A stretch of 64,000 nucleotides of DNA from Aridibacter sp965216195 (GTDB taxonomy: Bacteria; Acidobacteriota; Blastocatellia; Pyrinomonadales; Pyrinomonadaceae). Shown piece by piece: positions 26,036-34,588 of the stretch (position 1 is the stretch's first letter; every line of letters begins with the position of its first letter). A model generated the notes under the pieces. That model did not search any database. It worked only from the letters and a program-made list of their open reading frames with translations, and was not told the DNA's origin. A program made the position numbers and the translations under genes. The DNA lies in contig OZ244151.1 in assembly GCA_965216195.1 (NCBI GenBank), positions 682,001 to 746,000 of the forward strand. Direction: 5' to 3'.

Positions 26036-28867
26036 ATGAGCATAAAGAAAATCTCCGTTCGCGGAGCCAGACAACACAATCTAAAGAATATAGACATCGA
26101 TATTCCACGCGATAAATTTACCGTAATCACCGGTTTATCGGGTTCGGGGAAGTCTTCACTTGCTTTTGACACGATTTATGCAGAGGGGCAAAGACGCTAT
26201 GTAGAATCGCTTTCTGCCTACGCCCGTCAGTTTCTAGATCAGCTCGAAAAGCCCGATGTCGATTCCGTTGAAGGTCTTTCACCTGCAATCTCAATCGAAC
26301 AAAAAACCGTATCGCGTAGCCCCCGATCTACGGTTGGAACAGTAACCGAGGTTTACGATTACATACGCCTTCTTTTTTCCTCGATCGGAACCCCACACTG
26401 TCCGAATTGTGATCAGCCGATCACTCGTCAAAATGTCGAGCAGATTATAGAAAACATAATGGAACTTCCTGCAGGCGAACGGGTTATGGTTTTGGCTCCG
26501 ATAGTTCGCGGCAGGAAAGGTGAGTTTAAAAAGGAACTTGAAAAGCTGCATAAGGATGGATTCGTTCGCGCTCGGATTGACGGCGAATTGCGTGCTCTTG
26601 ATGAAGAAATAAGTCTCAAAAAGCAGAAAAATCACACTATTGAGGTCGTCGTCGATCGGCTTTTGATAAAAGAGGATGTTGAAGAACGCTTGACCGAATC
26701 GGTGAAGACTGCGCTCAAACTTACCGATGGCGCAGTTTTAGTTTCGGTGATCGATGGCGACGAAACGTTGTACTCCGAGAAGATGGCGTGTGTCGACTGC
26801 AAAATAAATATCGCTACGCTCGAGCCGCGTTCGTTTTCGTTTAACTCGCGTTTTGGTGCGTGCCGCAGATGCGAGGGCATAGGCTCAATCGCTGAAGTTG
26901 ATCCGGTAAAATTGATTCCTGACAACAAGATTGCCGCAAATAAACTTCCGCTCCTTGATGACATAGATAACGCCGCTTCGGGCTATTTCCGCGCCGCTTT
27001 GATCGGTTTGATTAAGGTTTACAACAAAAAATATAAAACGTCGATTCGTGTCGATACGCCGTTTGGCAAACTCCCGCCCGGTGTTCGCAAAAAGTTTTTC
27101 GAGGGTTCGCCGACAAAAGTTCCGATGAAACTCTACCGTCGGACGTCACGGCAAACCTGGAGTGGCGCTACGGCGTTTATGAAGCACCGTATGCACAATG
27201 CGGGTTCGGAAAAGGTGCGGCAAAAGCTCGAGCAATTGATCTCACCGAAGGTTTGTCCAGAATGTAATGGGCATCGACTGCGGAAAGAAAGTCTTGCCGT
27301 GAAAATTAGTGGACACGGCGTTGGAGAATATGTGAGTGTCCCAATCGAGGATGCGACAAGACTTTTTGAGCGGGTGAAACTTGACGAACGCGAGGAGCGA
27401 ATCGCGGGTCTGATACTGAATGAGATTAAAGATAGACTTCGTTTTCTCGATGCAGTTGGTTTGGGCTATCTGACACTAGATCGTGGATCAGGCACGCTTT
27501 CGGGTGGTGAAGGACAGAGAATTCGTCTTGCTACACAAATCGGTTCGCGCCTTCGAGGAGTCTTGTATGTTCTGGATGAACCTTCGATCGGTTTACATCC
27601 GCGTGATAATCGAAAGTTGCTCGAAACACTGCGGGAATTGCGTGATCTTGGAAACACGGTTTTAGTTGTCGAACACGATGAAGAAACGATCGAGCAGGCC
27701 GATTTCGTGGTTGATCTTGGACCAAAAGCGGGGACTCACGGCGGAGAAGTGGTTGCAAAGGGCACCCCAAAACAAATTCTCCGCAGCAAAAAATCTTTGA
27801 CGGCAAAATATATGTCCGGCGAGCAATCGATTGCTTTGCCGAAGAAGCGCCGCTCGCCAAATGGCGATAATATTGTTGTAAAAGGGGCGAGGGGGCACAA
27901 TCTCAAAAATATAAATGTCACCTTTCCGCTCGGTGTTTTTACTGTCGTCACCGGTGTTTCCGGCAGTGGGAAATCAACGCTTGTGGACGAAATTCTTTAC
28001 CGTTCGCTCGCCAAACACATCTACAAATCGCATAAACAACCCCTCGAGCACAGATCGATCGAGGGTCTTGATTCGGTCGATAAAATTATCGAAATCGATC
28101 AAAAGCCGATCGGCAGAACACCCAGGTCGAATCCTGCGACCTATACCGGGGTTTTCACGCCTATACGCGATCTCTATGCGATGTTGCCCGAATCACGCGA
28201 ACGCGGTTACAAAGCCGGGCGTTTTTCGTTTAATGTAAAAGCCGGGCGTTGCGAAGCCTGCGAAGGTGCTGGAATGAAACGCATCGAAATGAATTTTTTG
28301 CCTGACGTTTATGTGACGTGCGATGGGTGTCGTGGCAGCCGATATAACCGTGAAACGCTAGCCGTAAAATACAAGGGTTTATCGATTGCCGATCTTCTTG
28401 ATACGACAATCGAAGATGCTCTTCCGATTCTCGAAAATATTCCAGCGATCAAAACGAAACTTCAAACGCTTCTCGACGTCGGATTGGGTTACTTAAAACT
28501 CGGTCAATCTGCGACAACCATTTCCGGCGGAGAAGCCCAACGTGTAAAACTCTCAAAGGAACTATCAAAGCGCGCGACCGGAAAAACGATCTATATTCTC
28601 GACGAACCTACTACAGGTCTCCACTTCGCTGACGTTCATAAACTGCTTGATGTGTTGCAGCGTTTGGTGGATACCGGTAACACAGTAATTGTCATTGAAC
28701 ACAATCTCGACGTAATAAAATCAGCCGATCACATTGTCGACCTCGGTCCGGAAGGCGGAGCAAAAGGCGGAAAAGTGGTTGCAAAAGGGAAGCCGGAAGC
28801 GGTGGCGAAAAGTAAGAAATCTTATACGGGCGTGGCTTTGAAAGAGGTGCTAAAACCAAGTAAATAA
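26036..28867 (+). CDS. uvrA: Excinuclease ABC subunit A
   Basis: Damage-recognition ATPase of nucleotide excision repair. 943 residues from ATG 26036 (MSIKKISVRGARQHNLKNID), the family's usual start; an in-frame ATG at 25997 adds 13 unlike residues. Two ABC modules: Walker A TGLSGSGKSS and TGVSGSGKST, signatures LSGGEGQRIRLA and ISGGEAQRVKLS. Zinc modules include CPNCDQPI, CVDCKINIA, CPECNGHR and CEACEGAGMKR. Full length. No lexA-like operator recognised upstream. Confidence 0.96.
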   Translation: MSIKKISVRGARQHNLKNIDIDIPRDKFTVITGLSGSGKSSLAFDTIYAEGQRRYVESLSAYARQFLDQLEKPDVDSVEGLSPAISIEQKTVSRSPRSTVGTVTEVYDYIRLLFSSIGTPHCPNCDQPITRQNVEQIIENIMELPAGERVMVLAPIVRGRKGEFKKELEKLHKDGFVRARIDGELRALDEEISLKKQKNHTIEVVVDRLLIKEDVEERLTESVKTALKLTDGAVLVSVIDGDETLYSEKMACVDCKINIATLEPRSFSFNSRFGACRRCEGIGSIAEVDPVKLIPDNKIAANKLPLLDDIDNAASGYFRAALIGLIKVYNKKYKTSIRVDTPFGKLPPGVRKKFFEGSPTKVPMKLYRRTSRQTWSGATAFMKHRMHNAGSEKVRQKLEQLISPKVCPECNGHRLRKESLAVKISGHGVGEYVSVPIEDATRLFERVKLDEREERIAGLILNEIKDRLRFLDAVGLGYLTLDRGSGTLSGGEGQRIRLATQIGSRLRGVLYVLDEPSIGLHPRDNRKLLETLRELRDLGNTVLVVEHDEETIEQADFVVDLGPKAGTHGGEVVAKGTPKQILRSKKSLTAKYMSGEQSIALPKKRRSPNGDNIVVKGARGHNLKNINVTFPLGVFTVVTGVSGSGKSTLVDEILYRSLAKHIYKSHKQPLEHRSIEGLDSVDKIIEIDQKPIGRTPRSNPATYTGVFTPIRDLYAMLPESRERGYKAGRFSFNVKAGRCEACEGAGMKRIEMNFLPDVYVTCDGCRGSRYNRETLAVKYKGLSIADLLDTTIEDALPILENIPAIKTKLQTLLDVGLGYLKLGQSATTISGGEAQRVKLSKELSKRATGKTIYILDEPTTGLHFADVHKLLDVLQRLVDTGNTVIVIEHNLDVIKSADHIVDLGPEGGAKGGKVVAKGKPEAVAKSKKSYTGVALKEVLKPSK

Positions 28868-28881
28868 AGGGTTTCATATGG

Positions 28882-28887
28882 TATAAT
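28882..28887 (+). promoter_or_regulatory. -10 element of a probably leaderless gene
   Basis: Perfect TATAAT whose last base is 8 nt from the A of the ATG at 28895. With normal spacing transcription would start at or next to the start codon, giving a leaderless mRNA. No good -35 hexamer is visible. Confidence 0.5.
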
Positions 28888-28894
28888 AAGACTT

Positions 28895-29101
28895 ATGAGA
28901 ACGCGGGAAGAAATGCTGAAGGTTGATCGGACGGCGATCAAAATTGCTTCTTTTGATGAATCTGACGAGCTTGAATTCTGGCTTTCGCGTCCTCCACTAG
29001 AGCGGCTTTTTGCACTAGAACTCCTACGCCAGATTGCCTATGGATATGAACCTGATTCCCTCAGACTTCAGAGAGTTTTTGAAGTTGTTGAGCGTGCATA
29101 G
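28895..29101 (+). CDS. Small conserved protein paired with nucleotidyltransferase
   Basis: 68 residues. Composition and core (VDRTAIKI, EFWLSRPPLERLFALELLRQIAYGYEP, RLQRVFEVVE) match a small family often encoded just before nucleotidyltransferase genes. It overlaps the next gene by 56 bases, showing tight coupling. It may be an antitoxin or partner of the enzyme (inference). A TATAAT immediately upstream suggests a leaderless start, and there is no ribosome binding site. Confidence 0.7.
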   Translation: MRTREEMLKVDRTAIKIASFDESDELEFWLSRPPLERLFALELLRQIAYGYEPDSLRLQRVFEVVERA

Positions 29102-29489
29102 AGTTAAATACTTGCTGATTGGCGGTTATGCGGTCAATTATTACGGGTACGTTCGTCCTACGGGCGACATGGATATCTTCATCCCTTACGAATATGAAAA
29201 TGCAGAAAGAATAGTTGGAGCGGTCAGCGAATTTGGTTTCGCGACCCCTGATTTGAATCCTGAATCATTTCTCAAGAAAAACAGCATGGTTAGAATGGGC
29301 GTTCCACCTATGAGGCTCGAAATTTTAAATGAGATTTCAGGTGTAGAATTTGACGAATGTTTTGCGGATGTTGAATTAGTTGAGATCGATGGTGTGCAAG
29401 TTAATCTAATCAGCCTCAAACACCTAAAAATTAACAAGAAAGCGAGCGGTCGGTTGAAAGATTTGAGCGATTTAGAGAATTTACCCTAG
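29046..29489 (+). CDS. Pol-beta-type nucleotidyltransferase (AbiEii/MNT-like)
   Basis: 147 residues from ATG 29046; ATG 29040 or TTG 29034 are alternatives. Nucleotidyltransferase core: KYLLIGGYAVNYYGYVR (GG motif), then TGDMDIFIP with the metal-binding DxD. The third acidic strand is probably VEFDECFADVELVEIDG. The C-terminal DLSDLENLP is typical of DUF6036-like proteins. Such enzymes act as AbiEii or MNT-type toxin or antitoxin components. With the 68-residue partner this is a probable two-gene toxin-antitoxin-like module. Confidence 0.75.
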   Translation: MNLIPSDFREFLKLLSVHRVKYLLIGGYAVNYYGYVRPTGDMDIFIPYEYENAERIVGAVSEFGFATPDLNPESFLKKNSMVRMGVPPMRLEILNEISGVEFDECFADVELVEIDGVQVNLISLKHLKINKKASGRLKDLSDLENLP

Positions 29490-29623
29490 AAAAATCATTC
29501 ATTGACGTTAACCCACCAAATAAGGAGGAATCTGAAATCGCTGAAGAAAGTAGTATGGGCGAGCAGGGGTATCCACCGTTCGGCTACAAGAAGCTCCAGC
29601 TCTGAAGTACCCGAATATGCAAA
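29490..29623. other. Short intergenic stretch between convergent genes
   Basis: 134 bp between the nucleotidyltransferase stop and the hisIE stop. A second frame stays open from inside the gene's 3' end through to a TGA near 29604, ending in a Tyr/Gly/Lys segment. I cannot relate it to a family and call no gene. No convincing terminator. Confidence 0.3.
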
Positions 29624-30226
29624 TCATGGGGAGTGTTTCCTCCGTCTCCTAAGTTCTTCATAAATGTCCTCGAGTTTTACCCCACGTTCTGCGAGCAAAA
29701 CCATAAAGTGATATAGAAGATCCGCGGCTTCGGCTTTGAAGAGTTTGTCATCGTTACTTAACGCTTCAATCACCAATTCAACTGCTTCTTCTCCGACTTT
29801 CTTAGCGATTTGATTGATTCCGCGTTCGAAAAGTTTGGATGTGTTGGAAGATTTTGAGGGCTTTACCTTCCGCCTTTTTACTACTTTTTCTAGTTCGAGC
29901 AGGAAATTATCGGATTGATTTATCTCCTTAAAACACGTATCGGAACCTTTATGACAAACCGGTCCTTTCGGATTTGCTTTAATCAGAATCGTATCGTCGT
30001 CACAATCGAATAGTATCTTTTTAACTTTAAGAAAGTTCCCGCTGGTTTCTCCTTTTGTCCAAAGCTTTTTGCGCTTGCGAGAAAAGAAAGTTACATCCCC
30101 ACGCTGCTCGGTTAGTTTTAATGCACGACGATTCATAAAACCCAGCATCAGAACCTTCGCAGTTTTGGCATCCTGAATGATTGTTGGAACCAGCCCATCG
30201 GCATATTTATCAAAATTAATCTTCAT
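29624..30226 (-). CDS. hisIE: Bifunctional phosphoribosyl-AMP cyclohydrolase / phosphoribosyl-ATP pyrophosphatase
   Basis: Steps 2 and 3 of histidine synthesis. 200 residues from ATG 30226 (an upstream TTG at 30238 would add four). N-terminal cyclohydrolase: MLGFMNRRAL, FFSRKRKKLWTKGETSGN, DCDDDTILIKANPKGPVCH with zinc cysteines. C-terminal pyrophosphatase: GINQIAKKVGEEAVELVIEAL and EAADLLYHFMVLLAERG. Last gene of the his operon. Zinc site and lengths are normal. Confidence 0.96.
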   Translation of the reverse strand: MKINFDKYADGLVPTIIQDAKTAKVLMLGFMNRRALKLTEQRGDVTFFSRKRKKLWTKGETSGNFLKVKKILFDCDDDTILIKANPKGPVCHKGSDTCFKEINQSDNFLLELEKVVKRRKVKPSKSSNTSKLFERGINQIAKKVGEEAVELVIEALSNDDKLFKAEAADLLYHFMVLLAERGVKLEDIYEELRRRRKHSP

Positions 30227-30247
30227 ACTGTTATTCAAGCAAAAGCG

Positions 30248-31003
30248 CTAAATTCTCACTTCGATGTCGCGACGTGTTAAGTAGTTTTTAAGACTTGGAA
30301 TTTCAATTTCACGAAAGTGGAAAATGCTGGCTGCAAGCGCTGCGTCGGCTTTTCCTTCGGTGAACACTTCAACAAAATGTTCTTCTTTTCCCGCTCCACC
30401 GGAAGCAATCAGCGGAACGTTCACAATCTCGGAAATCTTTTTCGTTAAATCAACCGCAAAACCTTTTTTTGTACCGTCGGCATTCATCGAGGTCAGCAAT
30501 ATTTCACCCGCTCCGGCATCCACTCCGCGCTTTACCGTTTCAATTGCCTCTAAATCTGTTTCAATTCGTCCGCCGTTCAAAAACACGTTCCAGCTATCTC
30601 CAACGAGACGAGCGTCAACTGCAAAAACAATGCACTGCGAACCAAAATTCTTTGCTCCCGTTGATAAAATCTGCGGGGTTTTTATTGCTGCGGTGTTTAT
30701 AGAAATTTTGTCCGCGCCCGATTCCAATAAAATCTCGATATCTTCGAGCGTGTTTACTCCTCCGCCAACAGTAAACGGAATATGTATCTCAGCTGCGATT
30801 TTCCTTACTAGCTTTGATAAGGTCTTGCGTTTTTCGTTTGTCGCCGTTATGTCTAGAAAAACCAGTTCGTCGGCTCCCTGCTCGGAATAAAGCTTGCCGA
30901 GTTCAACAGCATCGCCGGCATCCCGCAGGTTTACAAAATTTGTTCCCTTTACTGTTCGACCGTCTTTAACATCAAGACAAGGAATTATTCGCTTTGCTAA
31001 CAT
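30248..31003 (-). CDS. hisF: Imidazole glycerol phosphate synthase, cyclase subunit
   Basis: TIM-barrel subunit of the HisF-HisH synthase, which releases IGP and AICAR. 251 residues. IPCLDVKDGRTVKGTNFV with catalytic Asp, SGADKISINTAAI, GEILLTSMNADGTKKGF with the second catalytic Asp, and IASGGAGKEEHF. It lies 6 bp after hisA. Confidence 0.97.
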   Translation of the reverse strand: MLAKRIIPCLDVKDGRTVKGTNFVNLRDAGDAVELGKLYSEQGADELVFLDITATNEKRKTLSKLVRKIAAEIHIPFTVGGGVNTLEDIEILLESGADKISINTAAIKTPQILSTGAKNFGSQCIVFAVDARLVGDSWNVFLNGGRIETDLEAIETVKRGVDAGAGEILLTSMNADGTKKGFAVDLTKKISEIVNVPLIASGGAGKEEHFVEVFTEGKADAALAASIFHFREIEIPSLKNYLTRRDIEVRI

Positions 31004-31009
31004 TTTTTG

Positions 31010-31756
31010 TTAAGTGCTCTCCCTTGCTTTGGTTTTGCCGGCTAGCTCCACCAAGTCAATTTTCCGCTCGTATAACGCTTTACCGATGATCACTCCGGAG
31101 CATCCGATTTTTTCGAGTTCTGTGATTTCTTCGGGCGAACTTACTCCGCCTGATGCGATCAAGTGGAGCCTTGGCAGAGCCCCTAAAATATCGGTGTAAA
31201 GCTTCCTCGCAGAACCCTCGAGGAGCCCGTCTTTACTTATATCCGTAACAAAAACTTTTCGCATCCCTTTCGCATAATACTTTTTCAAAAATGACAAAAT
31301 CTCTAGATCCGTTGAAGTCTGCCAGCCGTTAATCGCGATCTTGCGATTTTTGACATCGGCTCCGAGCAAGATTCGGCTGCTTCCATATTTATCGATCCAC
31401 TCAAAGAACTTTTCGTTCTCTCTTACCGCAACGCTTCCGATGCTTGCCATTGCCGCGCCGGCGTTAAACACAGAATCAATATCCTCGTCGTTTTTGATTC
31501 CACCGCCAAAATCAATTTCCAGATTTGTGTTTGATGCAATATCTTCAAGCACTTTCAGATTGGATATTTTCCCTAATTTTGCTCCGTCCAAATCCACGAT
31601 ATGCAAACGCTTTATGCCGTTTGCCTCAAACTCTTTAGCCGTTTCCAAAGGATTTTCGTTGTAGATTTTCTTTTTTGCAAAATCACCTTGGGTCAAACGG
31701 ACGCATTTGCCGTCAATAACGTCAATCGCCGGAATTATTTCGATCATTTGATTCAT
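31010..31756 (-). CDS. hisA: ProFAR isomerase
   Basis: 1-(5-phosphoribosyl)-5-[(5-phosphoribosylamino)methylideneamino] imidazole-4-carboxamide isomerase, step 4. 248 residues, TIM barrel homologous to HisF: IPAIDVIDGKCVRLTQGDF, DFGGGIKNDEDI, VTDISKDGLLEG and IASGGVSSPEEI. Its ATG overlaps the hisH stop (ATGA), so the two are translationally coupled. Confidence 0.96.
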   Translation of the reverse strand: MNQMIEIIPAIDVIDGKCVRLTQGDFAKKKIYNENPLETAKEFEANGIKRLHIVDLDGAKLGKISNLKVLEDIASNTNLEIDFGGGIKNDEDIDSVFNAGAAMASIGSVAVRENEKFFEWIDKYGSSRILLGADVKNRKIAINGWQTSTDLEILSFLKKYYAKGMRKVFVTDISKDGLLEGSARKLYTDILGALPRLHLIASGGVSSPEEITELEKIGCSGVIIGKALYERKIDLVELAGKTKAREST

Positions 31757-32337
31757 AGCTTGAGAAAATTCTCTAAAATTTGCTCTCCTACATCGCCCGA
31801 TTTTTCCGTGTGAAACTGTGTCGCGTAGAAATTTTTATATTTAATCGCTGCCGAGAAATGCAGACTATAATCACACGTTGCAATCGTTTGCTCTCCGTCT
31901 TCGACATAAAAGCTATGCACAAAATAAACGTAAGAATTTTCTTTGATGCCTTCGAAAAGATTGCCTTTTAGCTTCGCAATCCGATTCCAACCCATGTGCG
32001 GCACCTTAAGATTTTCCGTTTCAAAAAACTTTACTTTGTACGGTAAAATCCCCAGACATTTTGTGTCATTTTCCTCGGAGGCATCGCATAAAAGCTGCAT
32101 TCCCAAACAAATGCCCAGAACAGGCTGCTTTAGGGATTTAATAACACCATCCAAATTCCGTTTGCGCAGATATTTCATTGCGGATGACGCTTCCCCTACG
32201 CCGGGAAAAATCACTCTGTCTGCTGCTCGCAGGCTTTCCGCATCATCGGAAACAAACGAATCTATATTGAGACGTTTAAGAGCGTTTTTCACCGATGCGG
32301 TGTTTCCTGCGTTGTATTTAACAACTCCAACTTTCAT
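31753..32337 (-). CDS. hisH: Imidazole glycerol phosphate synthase, glutaminase subunit
   Basis: Supplies ammonia from glutamine to HisF. 194 residues, class I amidotransferase: oxyanion strand VIFPGVGEASSAM, nucleophile Cys in LGICLGMQLLCDASEE, and His/Glu in ATQFHTEKSGDVG. Complete. Sits between hisB and hisA. Confidence 0.97.
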   Translation of the reverse strand: MKVGVVKYNAGNTASVKNALKRLNIDSFVSDDAESLRAADRVIFPGVGEASSAMKYLRKRNLDGVIKSLKQPVLGICLGMQLLCDASEENDTKCLGILPYKVKFFETENLKVPHMGWNRIAKLKGNLFEGIKENSYVYFVHSFYVEDGEQTIATCDYSLHFSAAIKYKNFYATQFHTEKSGDVGEQILENFLKL

Positions 32338-32343
32338 AAATCG

Positions 32344-33453
32344 CTAGATTTTCCCCTTTGTCGAAGGCAAATTATTACTTGAAACCTCTCTACGGATCGC
32401 CATTTTTGCAGCCTTTGCAAACGCCTTGAAAATCGCTTCGATTTTATGATGTTCGTTTGTGCCTTCCGCCTTTATGTTTAAATTGCACAATGCTTTATCG
32501 GAAAACGATTTGAAAAAATGAAAAAACATTTCCGTTGGCATTTCACCTATCATTTCGCGCTTAAAATCAGCATCCCATTTGCACCAATTCCGACCGCCGA
32601 AATCTATTGCAACCTGTGCAAGACAATCGTCCATTGGAAGGCAGAAACCGTATCGATTCATTCCACGCTTGTCTTGCAAAGCTTGATTAAATGCCTCGCC
32701 TAGAGCTATTGCCACGTCTTCAATCGTATGGTGCTCGTCTACTTCCAGGTCGCCGTTTGCAAGAATTTTCAGATCAATCTCGCCGTGCTTTGCAATTTGG
32801 TCAAGCATATGATCAAAAAAAGAAATGCCCGTGGAAATCTCAGCATCTCCATTCCCATCCAAATTTAACTTAACCAGAATTTCTGTTTCTTTTGTTGTTC
32901 TTTGATGCGAGATTTTTCTCTGAGGCAAACGCAAAATCTCGTAAATCTCCTTCCAGTTTTTCACGATAAGTTCATTTGTTTCAACATTTTCAGATGGATC
33001 GAAATATTTGTTTTTGATAAATATGCCTTTTGCTCCGAGGTTGTCCGCAAGCTTCATATCGCTCGACCGATCGCCGATAACAAACGAATTTTCCAAATCA
33101 AAATCGCCCTCGAGATAGCTCGTTAAAAGACCCGTGTTTGGTTTTCGGGTTGGGGCGTTTTCATTCTCAAACGTACGGTCGATTAAAACTTCCAAAAACT
33201 CGATTCCTTCGTTTTTGAGTGTTTTCATTACAAAATTTTGCACCGGATAGAACGTTTCCTCGGGAAAAGAATCCGTTCCCAAGCCGTCTTGATTGGTTAC
33301 CATTACAAATTTGAAATCAAGCTCGTCGGCGATTTTGCCGAGGTACTTAAAAACAAAAGGCAAAAACTCCAGCTTTTCGAACGAATCAATCTGGAAATCT
33401 TCGGGTTCGAAAATAAGCGTTCCGTCACGGTCTATAAATAAAACTTTTTTCAT
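32344..33453 (-). CDS. hisB: Bifunctional histidinol-phosphatase / imidazoleglycerol-phosphate dehydratase
   Basis: 369 residues. N-terminal HAD phosphatase (HisN part): FIDRDGTLIFEP with nucleophile Asp, VMVTNQDGLGT and VIGDRSSDMKLADNLG. C-terminal dehydratase from about residue 180: TGISFFDHMLDQIAKHG, DEHHTIEDVAIALGEA and EGTNEHHKIEAIFKAFAKAAK, with the metal-binding histidines. The N-B fusion is typical of enterobacteria and Bacteroidota and is less expected in an acidobacterial background. The zinc loop of the phosphatase seems short, as judged by eye. Confidence 0.95.
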   Translation of the reverse strand: MKKVLFIDRDGTLIFEPEDFQIDSFEKLEFLPFVFKYLGKIADELDFKFVMVTNQDGLGTDSFPEETFYPVQNFVMKTLKNEGIEFLEVLIDRTFENENAPTRKPNTGLLTSYLEGDFDLENSFVIGDRSSDMKLADNLGAKGIFIKNKYFDPSENVETNELIVKNWKEIYEILRLPQRKISHQRTTKETEILVKLNLDGNGDAEISTGISFFDHMLDQIAKHGEIDLKILANGDLEVDEHHTIEDVAIALGEAFNQALQDKRGMNRYGFCLPMDDCLAQVAIDFGGRNWCKWDADFKREMIGEMPTEMFFHFFKSFSDKALCNLNIKAEGTNEHHKIEAIFKAFAKAAKMAIRREVSSNNLPSTKGKI

Positions 33454-33460
33454 GATGTTT

Positions 33461-34507
33461 TTAAGGAAACTTTTTTAGTGTCGATATTAAGCTCTCATTT
33501 TCTTCCGGCGTTCCCACCGTAAATCGCAAGCACCCTTCGCACATTTCAACGTTATTGCGGTTTCTCACAATGATTTTTTCCTCAACCAGGAATCTGTAAA
33601 TCGCATCTGCATCGGGAGTTTTTACCAAGACAAAATTCGCGTCTGATTGATAAATCTCTGTTGCGATTTTCTTCAAAGTTGATAAATTTTCGATTAGTTT
33701 TTCACGCTCGGAAATGGTGTCGGCGATTCTTTGCTCGACCAATTCTTTATTTTCAAATGCGCTTAGAATTTTTTCCTGGGCGATTTCCGAAACGTTGTAT
33801 GGCGGCTTTATTTTGTTGAAAAGCTCAATAATTTTGGCATTTCCAAAAGCCATCCCAACCCGCAGCCCTGCCATTCCCCAGGCTTTTGAAAACGTTTGCA
33901 AAACTACAAGGTTGTCGAAATTATCGATTTCGTTGACAAGCGACTCGGCGCGCGAGAAATGTATATAGGCTTCGTCGACCACTACGATACCTCCAAATGT
34001 CTCCGCTAATTCCAAAATCTTTTTTCGATCAAGGCGATTTCCCGTTGGATTGTTCGGCGAACAGATAAAAAGCAATTTAGTCTCGGTGTTGATCGTTTTT
34101 ACAATCGCGTTCAAATCGAGCTCGAAATCTTCGGTAAGATTTGCACGTCTGATATAAACATCATTAATGTTTGCCGAAACTTCGTACATCCCATAAGTTG
34201 GCGGACAGATTAGAACGTTGTTTTTTTGGGGCTCGCAAAAGATTCGAAAAAGCAAATCAATAGCCTCGTCGCTTCCATTGCCGATGAAGATTTCGTTTGG
34301 TCTCATCCCGTTTGACTCAGCGATTTTTTCCTTTACCGCCATCTGCAGAGGATCGGGGTACCGGTGATAATTTCGGGTCAAAGGCGAACCAAAATTGTTT
34401 TCGTTTGCATCAAGAAAAATATTTGCCTTGCCCGTAAACTCGTTCCTGGCAGATGAATAGGGCGTCATACGTTTGATATTTTCACGAACTAGATTTTGTA
34501 GTGTCAT
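33461..34507 (-). CDS. hisC: Histidinol-phosphate aminotransferase
   Basis: PLP-dependent aminotransferase, step 7. 348 residues from ATG 34507 (MTLQNLVRENIKRMTPYSSARNEF); the frame extends to a TTG at 34531 with less family-like sequence. LDANENNFGSP, GNGSDEAIDLLFR, CPPTYGMYE, SPNNPTGNRLD, VVDEAYIHF, and the PLP lysine in LQTFSKAWGMAGLRVG. Eight bases separate it from hisB. Confidence 0.96.
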   Translation of the reverse strand: MTLQNLVRENIKRMTPYSSARNEFTGKANIFLDANENNFGSPLTRNYHRYPDPLQMAVKEKIAESNGMRPNEIFIGNGSDEAIDLLFRIFCEPQKNNVLICPPTYGMYEVSANINDVYIRRANLTEDFELDLNAIVKTINTETKLLFICSPNNPTGNRLDRKKILELAETFGGIVVVDEAYIHFSRAESLVNEIDNFDNLVVLQTFSKAWGMAGLRVGMAFGNAKIIELFNKIKPPYNVSEIAQEKILSAFENKELVEQRIADTISEREKLIENLSTLKKIATEIYQSDANFVLVKTPDADAIYRFLVEEKIIVRNRNNVEMCEGCLRFTVGTPEENESLISTLKKFP

Positions 34508-34588
34508 GTGCTTTTTTAAAGTATTTAACAAGGATATAGAGGTAAACAGGGATGGAATAAATCGTTGCTCATACCCCTTTATCCAGGT

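Noticed and set aside
30324..30890. Long plus-strand ORF of 188 codons
   Set aside because: It is antisense to hisF, Ser/Ala-rich with no family features; a shadow of the real gene.
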